A DNA stretch of 17,039 nucleotides from JBBRGK01 sp036741355 (GCA_036741355.1 DAINSK010000057.1:1-17039), one strand, 5' to 3'. Shown: positions 1 to 7,273, counted from the stretch's first letter. Numbers and translations: made by a program. The notes: a model not told the origin generated them from the letters alone.

Positions 1-401
1 ATCGCATGGATGTTGCCCTGGAAGGCCAGCGTCCAGTTGGCGGCCGGCCACTTCTTGGTGTAGGTCATTCGCTGTGCGAGTTCGCCGGCATCTATCAACT
101 TTCCGGGCTCCAGGACCAGTTCCGGCTCCGTTTCAACCCTGTACGGGTAGTCTTCATTCGGCTTGTTGGGGCTGCCCCAGATCCGATCATGGTCTTCGAA
201 GCACTCGGATGTGACGCGCAAGATCGCGCCGAACTGCTTGACGCCCGTGTAGTAGGCGACGACGCGGTCCCCCGGCTTGAACGAATTGGCCAACTTGCGG
301 CGCGTGCTTTTCAGGCCGAGCAGCTTCCAGCCCATGCTCGCCGTCTTTTGCCAGTTATCGGCCGAGGTCACGACGATAAAATTGCGGACTTCATCTGCCA
401 T
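1..401 (-). CDS. EVE (PUA-like) domain protein, C-terminus cut by window edge
   Basis: This open frame runs leftward off the window; about 133 codons are visible. It begins MADEVRNFIVVTSADNWQ, then GWKLLGLK, FKPGDRVVAYYTGVKQFGA and a WGSPNKPNEDYPYR segment. That order matches EVE-domain (UPF0310) proteins: a short beta strand, a KPGD(R)xxxY step and a central YPYRV strand. EVE domains are PUA-like folds thought to bind modified bases in nucleic acid; the partner here is unknown. The ATG at 399-401 has GGAGG (415-419) thirteen bases upstream, a long but usable spacing. The gene lies 63 bp downstream of hesB on the same strand and may be co-transcribed. The family call is fairly sure; no specific function is claimed. 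Confidence 0.8.
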   Translation of the reverse strand, partial: MADEVRNFIVVTSADNWQKTASMGWKLLGLKSTRRKLANSFKPGDRVVAYYTGVKQFGAILRVTSECFEDHDRIWGSPNKPNEDYPYRVETEPELVLEPGKLIDAGELAQRMTYTKKWPAANWTLAFQGNIHA

Positions 402-434
402 GGTTGTTTCGTTGCCTCCAGCGGCTGTAATGAA

Positions 435-462
435 GTCACAACGCAATCGCAAACGATGTGAC
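435..462 (-). repeat. Inverted repeat/hairpin between hesB and the EVE gene
   Basis: The arms GTCACA (435-440) and TGTGAC (457-462) are perfect complements. Inside them, CG/CG can pair past one A/A mismatch, leaving a loop of about ten bases. It sits two bases after the hesB stop. Read on the minus strand it is followed by TTCATTAC, not a T-run, so it is a poor intrinsic terminator. It may instead cap the hesB transcript or be a protein-binding site for the gene to its left. The structure is seen; the role is inferred. Confidence 0.35.
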
Positions 463-464
463 GC

Positions 465-884
465 CTAGTGACAGGCCCGCGCCTGGCCGGCGCCATCGGC
501 TGTTTGGAAGCTGGAGCCGCAGGCGCAACTCTTGGCGGCATTCGGGTTGAAGATCGTGAACCCGGCCTTCATCAGGTCTTCGACATAGTCGATTTCTGCG
601 CCCGACAGCAATCCAATGCTGTCCGGATCCACGACCACCCGCACGCCCTTCTCTTCGATGACGGTGTCGCCCTCTTCGGGCTCGTTCGCGATCGCCATGC
701 CGTACTGGTAGCCGGAGCAACCACCGCCCACCACGAACACGCGCAGGCAGCCGTCCGGCGTGCCCTTCTGCTCGAGCAGGCTCTTCGCGCGCTCGGCCGC
801 AGTGTCGGTGATAGTAACTATTGTCGGGGGTGCCGCCTTGACAGTCATGTCCGTCAAACTCACTAAAGACGACTGTATCGTCAC
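465..884 (-). CDS. erpA: HesB/IscA/ErpA-family iron-sulfur cluster assembly protein
   Basis: This is an A-type carrier that receives or holds [2Fe-2S]/[4Fe-4S] clusters and passes them to apo-enzymes in the cytoplasm. The family's three cysteines are present: C56 in VVGGGCSGYQYG, and C120 and C122 in KSCACGSSF. Core strands LRVFVVGG and VRVVVDPDS also match. With the GTG start at 882-884 it is 139 aa. That start is chosen because AGGGGAG (894-900) lies nine bases upstream. The ATG at 846-848 (127 aa, closer to family length) has no comparable ribosome site and is the alternative. Cluster-dependent enzymes nearby include MutY and SdhB. IscA and ErpA cannot be separated from sequence alone, so the symbol is provisional. 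Confidence 0.9.
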   Translation of the reverse strand: MTIQSSLVSLTDMTVKAAPPTIVTITDTAAERAKSLLEQKGTPDGCLRVFVVGGGCSGYQYGMAIANEPEEGDTVIEEKGVRVVVDPDSIGLLSGAEIDYVEDLMKAGFTIFNPNAAKSCACGSSFQTADGAGQARACH

Positions 885-960
885 GTTGATCTACTCCCCT
901 GCATGTTCGGAGGCGCGCCATTGACATCAGGCGATATCCGAAGCGCGTTGTTCCTTAATC

Positions 961-990
961 ATTATAAGGGCTACGCAACGGAGCCGTCCA
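961..990 (-). promoter_or_regulatory. Sigma-70-like promoter for hesB/erpA
   Basis: On the minus strand a perfect TATAAT (-10, 961-966) lies 18 bp from TGGACG (-35, 985-990; four of six match TTGACA). Transcription would start near 953 and leave a leader of about 70 bases before the GTG at 884. It lies in the 138-bp gap after mutY, so hesB probably need not rely on mutY transcription. Confidence 0.6.
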
Positions 991-1022
991 CCGTCGAATG
1001 CAGTCAGCGTGTGCACATTACG

Positions 1023-2012
1023 TCAATTAGGCAAGCGGAAACGTAGAACTCCGTCGTGCCGAATCTCTGTGACCAGCATCTCTTCTTTGACCAACCGCTC
1101 GGCCAGGCGCAGAATACGGTCTTTGTCCGGCGATCGGCCGTTGCCGGAAGCCGCGAGCGCAAGCGCCGGACCGTCCAGCGCGGCGTGCTCCGGAATCCGC
1201 CGCAGCACCTCGACGATTCGGCCTCGGATGAACCTATCCGAGGCCTCGAAACGCTCCGTCGCCGGTCCGAGAGTTCGATACGTTGCGCGACGCTCCGCTA
1301 CTCGTTGCGACGGTAAATCGTTAGATTGCAGAAACGCCGGTCTGGCGCAACAGTGGACTTGCAACGGGCAGGCGTCGCAGCGAGGTGCCGTAGCCTTGCA
1401 AACCGAAGCGCCTAAGTCCATCAGCGCCGAGTTCCAGGCCACTGGATCCGTGCGCGAGAGCGCCGCTTCTGCGAGCCATCGATCCTGTTTCACCCGCGGC
1501 TCCGGGTAGGCTTCGCCGCAAATGACGCGTCGCAGAACGCGCCGAATGTTTGTGTCCACGAATGATACAGGCTGACCGAAGCCATAACACGCGACGGCGC
1601 CTGCGGTATATTCGCCAATGCCCGGTAATTTCCGCAACGCTTTGACTTCGCACGGAATCTCGCGCCGTGCATCGGCGAGCTCTCGCGCGATTCGGTGTAG
1701 CCGCAGCGCCCGACTGTTGTAGCCGAGCCCCGTCCAGGCGCGGATCACCGCGGCGGCAGATGCACCGGCCAGGACCTGCAGTGTCGGGAACCGCGTCATG
1801 AATTCGAGAAATTTCGGTGCCGCCCGCTCCCGCTGCGTCTGCTGAAGCATGAACTCGCTGACCAGCACGGCGTAGGGATCTGGATTTCTGCGCCATGGCA
1901 GGTCGGACACGTTCTCACGGAACCATGCGAGCAGCGCCCGTTGAACGTCCGAAAGATGTTCCAACTCTATGGTCGGTCGACTGTCCAGAGCAGGCACGAT
2001 CGGGCTCACCAT
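1023..2012 (-). CDS. mutY: A/G-specific adenine glycosylase MutY (short form)
   Basis: This base-excision repair enzyme removes adenine mispaired with 8-oxoguanine. In the 329 aa the HhH-GPD fold is clear. The catalytic Glu is E53 in SEFMLQQTQ, followed by WTGLGYNSRA (93-102). The helix-hairpin-helix is LRKLPGIGEYTAGAV (126-140), and D153 in FVDTNIRRVLRR completes the active site. The [4Fe-4S] motif C205-x6-C212-x2-C215-x5-C221 is intact. After the cluster the usual NUDIX-like 8-oxoG-sensing domain is not recognisable. Instead about 100 residues end in three helices and a beta wing (around 245-329), resembling the winged-helix tails I recall from actinobacterial MutY. The ATG at 2010-2012 lacks a clear ribosome site; a GTG follows immediately. 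Confidence 0.93.
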   Translation of the reverse strand: MVSPIVPALDSRPTIELEHLSDVQRALLAWFRENVSDLPWRRNPDPYAVLVSEFMLQQTQRERAAPKFLEFMTRFPTLQVLAGASAAAVIRAWTGLGYNSRALRLHRIARELADARREIPCEVKALRKLPGIGEYTAGAVACYGFGQPVSFVDTNIRRVLRRVICGEAYPEPRVKQDRWLAEAALSRTDPVAWNSALMDLGASVCKATAPRCDACPLQVHCCARPAFLQSNDLPSQRVAERRATYRTLGPATERFEASDRFIRGRIVEVLRRIPEHAALDGPALALAASGNGRSPDKDRILRLAERLVKEEMLVTEIRHDGVLRFRLPN

Positions 2013-2057
2013 GCTAGTGTTTAATCAGTAAACGCGTCCGGTTCACAGGGGCGTGAT
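2013..2057. promoter_or_regulatory. Divergent mutY-larE intergenic region with small palindrome
   Basis: Both genes must be driven from or near these 45 bp. An inverted repeat GTTTA (2019-2023)/TAAAC (2029-2033) separated by five bases lies in the AT-rich part. On the plus strand TTTAAT (2020-2025) resembles a -10, but I see no -35. On the minus strand GTGAAC, a 17-base spacer and TAAACA are weakly promoter-like just before the mutY ATG. The palindrome could be a shared operator or only an AT-rich promoter core. Confidence 0.35.
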
Positions 2058-2882
2058 ATGGAAAATCAGCAGAAACTGCGGCAACTCGACTCTATTCTAC
2101 GCGGGCTCGGGTCCGTGCTGGTCGCCTACTCGGGCGGTGTCGATAGCACGTTCCTGGCCGCAGCGGCGTATGACGCGCTCGGCCAACGGGCGATGGCGGT
2201 CACGGGCATCTCGCCGAGCGTCGCGCCGTCGGAACGCGCGGAGGCCGCAGAACTCGCCGCCCGGATCGGCATCCGCTATCGGACGGTGGCGACGTCGGAG
2301 ATGGACGATCCTAACTACATCGCCAACAACCCCGACCGCTGTTTTTTTTGCAAAGACGAGCTCTTCACGAAACTCGCTGCCGTCGCCGCCGAAGAAAAGC
2401 TGTCGACGGTCGTCGACGGCTTCAACCTCGACGACCGCGGCGACTTCCGTCCCGGCCAGCGCGCCGCCCGCGAGCACGGCGTCCGAAGTCCGCTTGCCGA
2501 GGCAGGGCTGACGAAGGACGATATCCGCGAGCTCTCTCGTGAACGAGGGCTGCCAACATGGGACAAGCCCGCGATGGCGTGCCTTTCGTCGCGCATCCCC
2601 TACGGAACGACGGTGACCGTCGAAGCCCTCACCAGGATAGCCACGGCCGAGGCGGCGTTGCGCGCCCTTGGCCTCCGGCAAGTGCGCGTACGGCACCACG
2701 GCGATGTGGCGCGAATCGAAACCGACCGCGACGGAATGCTGCTGCTAATGGACGACGGTGTTCGTCCGAACGCCGCCGCCGCGGTAAAGGCAGCCGGCTA
2801 CGCGTATGTTTCCATGGACCTCATCGGATATCGCAGCGGCAGCCTGAACGAAACGATACCTCTCCGCGTTCTCCAGTCCTGA
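2058..2882 (+). CDS. larE: LarE-type ATP-dependent sacrificial sulfur transferase
   Basis: LarE adenylates and thiolates the pyridinium dicarboxylate precursor of the nickel-pincer (NPN) cofactor of lactate racemase and related LarA enzymes. In the Lactobacillus plantarum enzyme it gives up the sulfur of its own cysteine. The 274-aa product has the PP-loop SGGVDS at 25-30. Family segments follow: NPDRCFFCKDELF (C95, C98), DGFNLDDRGDFRPG, and PAMACLSSRIPYGT with C175 matching the sacrificial cysteine region. The C-terminal half carries the RVRHHGDVARIE strand typical of LarE. AGGGG (2047-2051) lies six bases before the ATG. No larA, larB or larC is in the window, so its target enzyme is unknown. 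It diverges from mutY. Confidence 0.9.
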   Translation: MENQQKLRQLDSILRGLGSVLVAYSGGVDSTFLAAAAYDALGQRAMAVTGISPSVAPSERAEAAELAARIGIRYRTVATSEMDDPNYIANNPDRCFFCKDELFTKLAAVAAEEKLSTVVDGFNLDDRGDFRPGQRAAREHGVRSPLAEAGLTKDDIRELSRERGLPTWDKPAMACLSSRIPYGTTVTVEALTRIATAEAALRALGLRQVRVRHHGDVARIETDRDGMLLLMDDGVRPNAAAAVKAAGYAYVSMDLIGYRSGSLNETIPLRVLQS

Positions 2883-2970
2883 TCGGCTCGGTCCTCCGGC
2901 CACACTTCGGCCACGACGCACCTGGTGCGCGTCCACGGTTTGCGGAGCGCGATGCCGAGGTCTCACTACC

Positions 2971-3078
2971 GCTTGGCGACTAAAGTCGCGGGCTTAACAG
3001 ACAAAGTGCGCCTAGGCGGACTGGCCCAACCGGCGCAGGCCGGTTTCGTTAGGCGACCCCGCGGTTTCAACCGCCGGG
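2971..3078. repeat. Multi-hairpin intergenic element (probable dispersed repeat)
   Basis: Four short stem-loops follow one another. They are GCGACT/AGTCGC (2976-2989, two-base centre), AGTGCGCC/GGCGGACT (3005-3022, one mismatch), AACCGGC/GCCGGTT (3028-3045, four-base loop) and GCGGTT/AACCGC (3061-3074, two-base centre). Short links such as CGGGCTTAACAGACAA and TTCGTTAGGCGACC join them. The wording ACTAAAGTCGCGGGC...GACAAAGT..GCCTA.GCGGACT...GCGGTTTCAACCGC resembles intergenic repeats I recall from several phyla, including cyanobacteria and Chloroflexota; I could not search for it. Seen: the hairpins. Inferred: membership of a dispersed family. Confidence 0.6.
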
Positions 3079-3119
3079 CGCTGGGGGCGGGCGTTACTGC
3101 TGATGACGCACGACCACTG

Positions 3120-3149
3120 CCAGACGATCGCGCGGGCCGCAGCGTCTGG
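3120..3149. repeat. Hairpin upstream of the hyuA promoter
   Basis: The arms CCAGACG (3120-3126) and CGTCTGG (3143-3149) pair perfectly. An inner GCG/CGC stem (3130-3132/3138-3140) closes a CGGGC loop across a small internal bulge. It lies about 17 bp before the proposed -35 of hyuA and has no T-run after it. It could insulate hyuA from larE transcription or be an operator. Confidence 0.4.
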
Positions 3150-3166
3150 GGCGACCCCATACGCGA

Positions 3167-3197
3167 TTGGTTCCGGATGCCCGCCCGCGCCTATACT
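3167..3197 (+). promoter_or_regulatory. Promoter giving a probably leaderless hyuA mRNA
   Basis: TATACT (3192-3197) is a good -10, and only six bases separate it from the hyuA ATG at 3204. A weak TTGGTT (3167-3172) is 19 bp upstream as a -35. Transcription would then start at or within a base of the ATG. No Shine-Dalgarno sequence precedes the ATG, which agrees with a leaderless message. Confidence 0.55.
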
Positions 3198-3203
3198 TTG
3201 CGC

Positions 3204-5195
3204 ATGGTTGCAGTGCTCGGAGTAGACGTCGGTGGGACGTTTACCGATTTCTTTTTTCTCGAAGACGGCCGCTTGAGCGTCTACAAGCGTCCGTCGATCC
3301 CTGATGACCCGGCACAGGCGGTGCTCCTAGGACTGGCGGAAGCGGGAGCGCTTCCCACTGAAGTCGTGCACGGCTCGACTGTAGCGACAAACGCGATTTT
3401 GGAACGACAAGGGTCCCCTACCGCGTTGGTCACGACCGCCGGCTTTCGCGATGCTGTCGTCATCGGCCGGCAAGCGCGCCCGCAGATGTACGCGCTCGAG
3501 CCGACGCGCCCTGAGCCGCTCGTCCCCGCCGATCGCAGGTTTGAGGTCCGGGAGCGCGTTACGGTCGGGGGAACCGTCATTGAACCGCTGACCAAAGCTG
3601 AAATTGAAAGGGTCGCCGACCAGGTAAAGAGTTCGGGCGCGGAATCCGTCGCTGTGTGCCTGCTGTTCAGCTTCCTTAACCCCGGCCACGAACGTCGCCT
3701 CAGCGATGCGCTCAGCGCACGCGGGCTGTTCGTCTCGGCGTCAATCGACGTGCTGCCCGAGTACCGCGAGTACGAGCGCATGAGCACGACCCTGGTCAAT
3801 GCCTACGTGTCGCCTGTTATGCGCCGTTACCTGGAAAAGCTGCAACGAAGCCTAAACGAAGCGGGAATCGGCACCCTTCGTGTCATGCAGAGCGACGGAG
3901 GCAGCCTTCCAGCCGAGACTGCCGGCAGGCTTGCCGCGCGCACCGTACTCTCCGGACCAGCCGGCGGCGTTGCGGGTGCATTCGCCGCGGGCCGCGGTGC
4001 CGGTTTTGACAAACTAATCTCGTTCGATATGGGCGGAACGTCCACTGACGTTTCGCTATGTCCGGGGCGGATCCTGTACCGTACCGATCTGAGTATCGAC
4101 GGCCTACCGATTCGCACGCCGGCCCTCGATATTCATACCGTCGGTGCCGGCGGCGGCTCGATCGCCTGGCTCGACGCGGGCGGCGCTCTGCGCGTAGGGC
4201 CGCAGAGCGCAGGTGCGGAACCCGGGCCTGCGTGTTATGGAAAGGGCGCCCTGCCCACGGTCACCGACGCCCAGCTTGTGCTCGGCCGGCTCCAACCATC
4301 TGCGTTTCTCGACGGGCGGATGCGCATAGTCCCGGAAGCCGCCCATGAGGCGATCGCCGGCCTCGCAACTAGAACGGGCCAGGGGTTCGATGCGTTTGCC
4401 GCATCGATTCTGCGCGTCGCCAACGCAAATATGGAGCGTGCGATTCGCGTCATTTCGGTGGAGCGCGGCCACGACCCTCGCGATTTCTCATTGCTCGCGT
4501 TCGGGGGAGCTGGACCTCTCCACGCCTGTGACCTGGCCGAGTCATTGCGCATACCACGTGTCGTCGTGCCCCCATATCCGGGCGTGCTTTCGGCATACGG
4601 GATGGTGCTCGCCGACGTAACGCGTGATTATGTCGCGCCAATTCTGCAGAGGCTCGACCCCGAATCGGACACGGAAGCAGCGATTGCCAGGAGCTTCCAA
4701 CGCCTGGAGTCCGCTGGAAGGCGCGAGATGGCTGACGATTCGCCTGTTACCGCTGAATTGCAGGTCGAGCGGAGCCTGGATCTTCGATACGCCGGTCAGT
4801 CGTACGAAGTAGAAGTTCCGGTTGATTCCTCCGATTCCGGGCGGTGGGCGAGTGATTTCCACGAGGCGCACCGCCTGCGCTACGGGCACGGTCACCCGAG
4901 CCGCCCGGTAGAGGCCGTCAATGCCCGCGTCCGTCTCCGGATCCGCGGCCATAAGCTGAGCGTCAAAACCGAGCCCGCATCGTCTTTTAATGGACCGGCG
5001 CTCCCGGTTGAGACGGCCGGGGTTTGGTTCGACACGCTCCAGAGCACTCCGGTCTATCGAAGATCGGACCTGAACTCTGGAATGCAGGTCCAGGGGCCGG
5101 CGATCGTGGTGCAGATGGACAGCACGACGGTCGTAAATCCCGGCTGGTATCTCCGGGTTGATCGAGCAGGCAACCTGATCATGGAGCGTCGTTGA
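3204..5195 (+). CDS. hyuA: Hydantoinase/oxoprolinase family protein, subunit A (HyuA-like)
   Basis: This is the ATP-binding subunit of an ATP-dependent amidohydrolase of the hydantoinase A/5-oxoprolinase/acetone carboxylase superfamily. Of 663 aa, the N-terminal GVDVGGTFTDFF (6-17) and HGSTVATNA (56-64) are the Hydant_A_N signatures. SGPAGGV (250-256), FDMGGTSTDVS (274-284), HTVGAGGGSIAW (311-322), GPQSAGAEPGPACYG (332-346) and TVTDA (352-356) are the actin-like ATPase part. The frame stays open upstream to 2925, but that stretch only reads through the hairpin element. The family begins at this ATG, which also sits just behind a -10 box. It overlaps hyuB by one base. The substrate (hydantoin, N-methylhydantoin, 5-oxoproline or other lactam) cannot be told. 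Confidence 0.93.
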   Translation: MVAVLGVDVGGTFTDFFFLEDGRLSVYKRPSIPDDPAQAVLLGLAEAGALPTEVVHGSTVATNAILERQGSPTALVTTAGFRDAVVIGRQARPQMYALEPTRPEPLVPADRRFEVRERVTVGGTVIEPLTKAEIERVADQVKSSGAESVAVCLLFSFLNPGHERRLSDALSARGLFVSASIDVLPEYREYERMSTTLVNAYVSPVMRRYLEKLQRSLNEAGIGTLRVMQSDGGSLPAETAGRLAARTVLSGPAGGVAGAFAAGRGAGFDKLISFDMGGTSTDVSLCPGRILYRTDLSIDGLPIRTPALDIHTVGAGGGSIAWLDAGGALRVGPQSAGAEPGPACYGKGALPTVTDAQLVLGRLQPSAFLDGRMRIVPEAAHEAIAGLATRTGQGFDAFAASILRVANANMERAIRVISVERGHDPRDFSLLAFGGAGPLHACDLAESLRIPRVVVPPYPGVLSAYGMVLADVTRDYVAPILQRLDPESDTEAAIARSFQRLESAGRREMADDSPVTAELQVERSLDLRYAGQSYEVEVPVDSSDSGRWASDFHEAHRLRYGHGHPSRPVEAVNARVRLRIRGHKLSVKTEPASSFNGPALPVETAGVWFDTLQSTPVYRRSDLNSGMQVQGPAIVVQMDSTTVVNPGWYLRVDRAGNLIMERR

Positions 5196-6781
5196 TGGCG
5201 ACCGGGACCGATCCTGCCGAGATTGCGATCTTCAACGCACTGTTCGCCTCTGTCGCGGAGGAGATGGGAGTAACGCTCGGCCGCACCGCCCACTCTCCAA
5301 ACATCAAAGAACGACGCGACTTCTCCTGCGCGGTCTTCAACGCGGCCGGCGACCTGGTGGCGCAGGCCGCCCACATACCCGTTCACCTCGGCGCCATGCC
5401 GACGTCGATCCGCGCCGTACGCTCATTGGCGCCATTCCGCTCGGGTGACGTGGCGATCGTCAACGACCCATACCTGGGCGGGACGCACCTACCGGACGTT
5501 ACGCTGGCCAGCCCGGTGTTCGCCGGTCGCCGCCTTGCCGGATTCGTGGCGAGCCGCGCCCACCACGCTGACATCGGTGGAATGGCACCTGGCTCGATGC
5601 CCGTTGCGCGCGAGCTTTGGCAGGAAGGCGTCATTATTCCGCCGTTGAAGCTGGTCGAGGCCGGACGTCTGAACGAGTCGCTGTACAGCCTGATCCTCCG
5701 GAACGTCCGATCGCCGGAGCAGAGCCGTGGCGATTTCGATGCGCAGCTCGCCGCCAACCGCACCGGCGAGCTGCGGCTGCTCGAACTCATTGAGCGGTAC
5801 GGAGCCGCGACCATCCGACGCAGAATGGCCGCCTTACTCGACTATGCCGAGCGCATGACGCGTGCGGCGTTACAAGAGGTGCCCCCGGGGGAATACAGTT
5901 TTGAGGACTGCCTGGATAACGACGGCGAGTCAGACGGTCGCGTGCCCATTCGCGTCAAGCTGACCGCGGGCGATGGCCGGTTGCACTGCGACTTCACCGG
6001 CACTGCGCCGGAACGCCCAGCGTCAGTCAACGCCGTCGCCTCGGTGACGCGTTCCGCCGTGTATTACTGCGTCAGATGCTTGCTGGACGAATCGGTGCCC
6101 TCAAACGAGGGGTGTTTCCGTCCCGTCACGTTTACGCTGCCGGAACGCTCTCTGGTCAACGCGAGCCCGCCGCACGCCGTGAGTGCGGGCAACGTCGAAA
6201 CATCACAGCGCATTACCGATGTAGTCCTCGGGGCGATGGCAAAGGCACTGCCGGACCGCATTCCGGCCGCGAGCAGCGGCACAATGAACAACCTCACCAT
6301 TGGTGGCTGGGACGCTGGTCGCGGTACGTCGTTTACCTACTACGAGACCATAGCCGGGGGCGCAGGGGCCGGTCCGCTACGAGACGGTATTTCGGGCGTC
6401 CACACACATATGACAAACACGCTGAACACGCCCGTCGAAGCGCTCGAGATGGCCTACCCTTTCAGGATTCTCGAGTACAGCCTGCGCGAAGGCACAGGCG
6501 GCGCCGGCCGGCATCGCGGCGGCGACGGCGTACGGAGGGTTTATGAGTTCCTTGGGCAGGCGACGTGCACGCTGATGACCGACCGCCGCCTAACCAATCC
6601 GTACGGACTCGCAGGTGGAGGACCGGGTGCCAGCGGCGCCAACGTGCTCGTCCGGGTGGATGGCGCACGCTTGGCTCTGCCGTCGAAGGTGACGTTCCGG
6701 GTTGAGCCCGGTGACAGGCTGGAAATCGACACACCGGGCGGCGGGGGTTGGGGAGATTATGCCCATATTGCGCACGCCTGA
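5195..6781 (+). CDS. hyuB: Hydantoinase/oxoprolinase family protein, subunit B (HyuB-like)
   Basis: This is the partner subunit of HyuA in the ATP-dependent hydrolysis of a cyclic amide. The 528-aa product carries the Hydantoinase_B hallmarks. These are RTAHSPNIKERRDFSCAVF (30-48), VNDPYLGGTHLPDV (89-102, likely metal/active site), SRAHHADIGGMAPGS (120-134), EGVIIPPLKL (144-153), and a C-terminal PGDRLEIDTPGGGGWGD. Length is in the usual 510-600 range. The ATG shares its A with the hyuA TGA (TGATG). GGAG at 5183-5186 inside hyuA lies eight bases upstream, so the two are translationally coupled. A TTG three bases earlier is a less likely start. No transporter or regulator gene is adjacent to suggest the substrate. 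Confidence 0.93.
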   Translation: MATGTDPAEIAIFNALFASVAEEMGVTLGRTAHSPNIKERRDFSCAVFNAAGDLVAQAAHIPVHLGAMPTSIRAVRSLAPFRSGDVAIVNDPYLGGTHLPDVTLASPVFAGRRLAGFVASRAHHADIGGMAPGSMPVARELWQEGVIIPPLKLVEAGRLNESLYSLILRNVRSPEQSRGDFDAQLAANRTGELRLLELIERYGAATIRRRMAALLDYAERMTRAALQEVPPGEYSFEDCLDNDGESDGRVPIRVKLTAGDGRLHCDFTGTAPERPASVNAVASVTRSAVYYCVRCLLDESVPSNEGCFRPVTFTLPERSLVNASPPHAVSAGNVETSQRITDVVLGAMAKALPDRIPAASSGTMNNLTIGGWDAGRGTSFTYYETIAGGAGAGPLRDGISGVHTHMTNTLNTPVEALEMAYPFRILEYSLREGTGGAGRHRGGDGVRRVYEFLGQATCTLMTDRRLTNPYGLAGGGPGASGANVLVRVDGARLALPSKVTFRVEPGDRLEIDTPGGGGWGDYAHIAHA

Positions 6782-6806
6782 CAATCGACGGTCGGATTGG
6801 TACAGT
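6778..6806 (+). promoter_or_regulatory. Promoter overlapping the hyuB stop codon
   Basis: CTGACA (6778-6783, five of six to TTGACA) overlaps the hyuB TGA. A 17-bp spacer leads to TACAGT (6801-6806, four of six to TATAAT). Transcription from about 6813 would serve the small membrane protein at 6841 independently of hyuAB. Confidence 0.5.
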
Positions 6807-6840
6807 AGTAGCAGGCGTACACGGTGCGGAGGCTCGGGTC

Positions 6841-7260
6841 ATGGCCGATAAGTTCGAACGCGAGATCGACGAGATCCTCAGCAAGATTCATGACTTTCCG
6901 GAACGGCCCGCGGCTCCGCGCCAAGCGGGGGGCCGCCTGGCGCGCCAGATCACCGGCATGCAGCGCGCCCTGGCAGCCCGTCTCTCGCGCATCTCGGTGA
7001 GTCAGGTCATGCTTACCGCCATGGCGCTGATGATAATCTCGTATTTCTTCAGAGAAGCCTTCGCCGAGCTTTGGGTTTATGGACTGATTCTGGGCTTGAT
7101 ACTGTTCTTCACGGCGTTTGCCCTTTCATTCCGATCAGGCGGCGCTCGCAGGGGAGGGCCTTATTTCCGCGGCCGACCGCAGAGTTACTACCGTGGCGCA
7201 AGCCAACCCTTCTCCGATCGACTAAAGGCGTGGTGGCGCCAGCAACGGCGGCGCAGATAA
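6841..7260 (+). CDS. Small two-helix membrane protein, unknown function
   Basis: The function is not recognised. The 139-aa product has an acidic/charged N-terminus (MADKFEREIDEILSKIHDF) that could bind a partner. Two hydrophobic segments follow at about 53-71 and 77-97, joined by a short charged turn (REAFAEL). The tail (98-139) is rich in Arg, Gly, Tyr and Trp and ends WWRQQRRRR. Positive charge before helix 1 (RQITGMQRALAARLSR) and after helix 2 suggests a hairpin with both ends in the cytoplasm. GGAGG (6828-6832) lies eight bases before this ATG, which fixes the start although the frame is open further upstream. It is followed at 68 bp by the LysM lipoprotein, and a shared envelope role is only a guess. 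Confidence 0.75.
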   Translation: MADKFEREIDEILSKIHDFPERPAAPRQAGGRLARQITGMQRALAARLSRISVSQVMLTAMALMIISYFFREAFAELWVYGLILGLILFFTAFALSFRSGGARRGGPYFRGRPQSYYRGASQPFSDRLKAWWRQQRRRR

Positions 7261-7273
7261 CAGTTTCGACCCG

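Larger units (their letters stand above)
2883..3203. other. 321-bp intergenic region, rich in inverted repeats
   Basis: No gene is supported here. The region holds a 13-bp near-palindrome right after larE (CGCACC T GGTGCG, 2917-2929), a multi-hairpin element (about 2971-3078), a longer hairpin (3120-3149), and the hyuA promoter at its right end. Open frames crossing it on both strands look like translations of the repeat, not proteins. Confidence 0.7.

Noticed and set aside
436..927. 163-codon minus-strand frame overlapping hesB
   Set aside because: Out of frame with the clearly conserved HesB sequence and of low-complexity Arg-rich composition.
1009..1509. 166-codon plus-strand frame opposite mutY
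   Set aside because: Shadow of mutY; the minus strand carries all catalytic and cluster residues.
2966..3160. 64-codon minus-strand frame over the hairpin element
   Set aside because: Arg/Pro/Ala-rich translation of the repeat, no ribosome site, no protein-like pattern.
2925..3203. N-terminal extension of hyuA by 93 codons
   Set aside because: The extension only translates the hairpin repeat and intergenic DNA. The family starts at the 3204 ATG, where a -10 box also sits.
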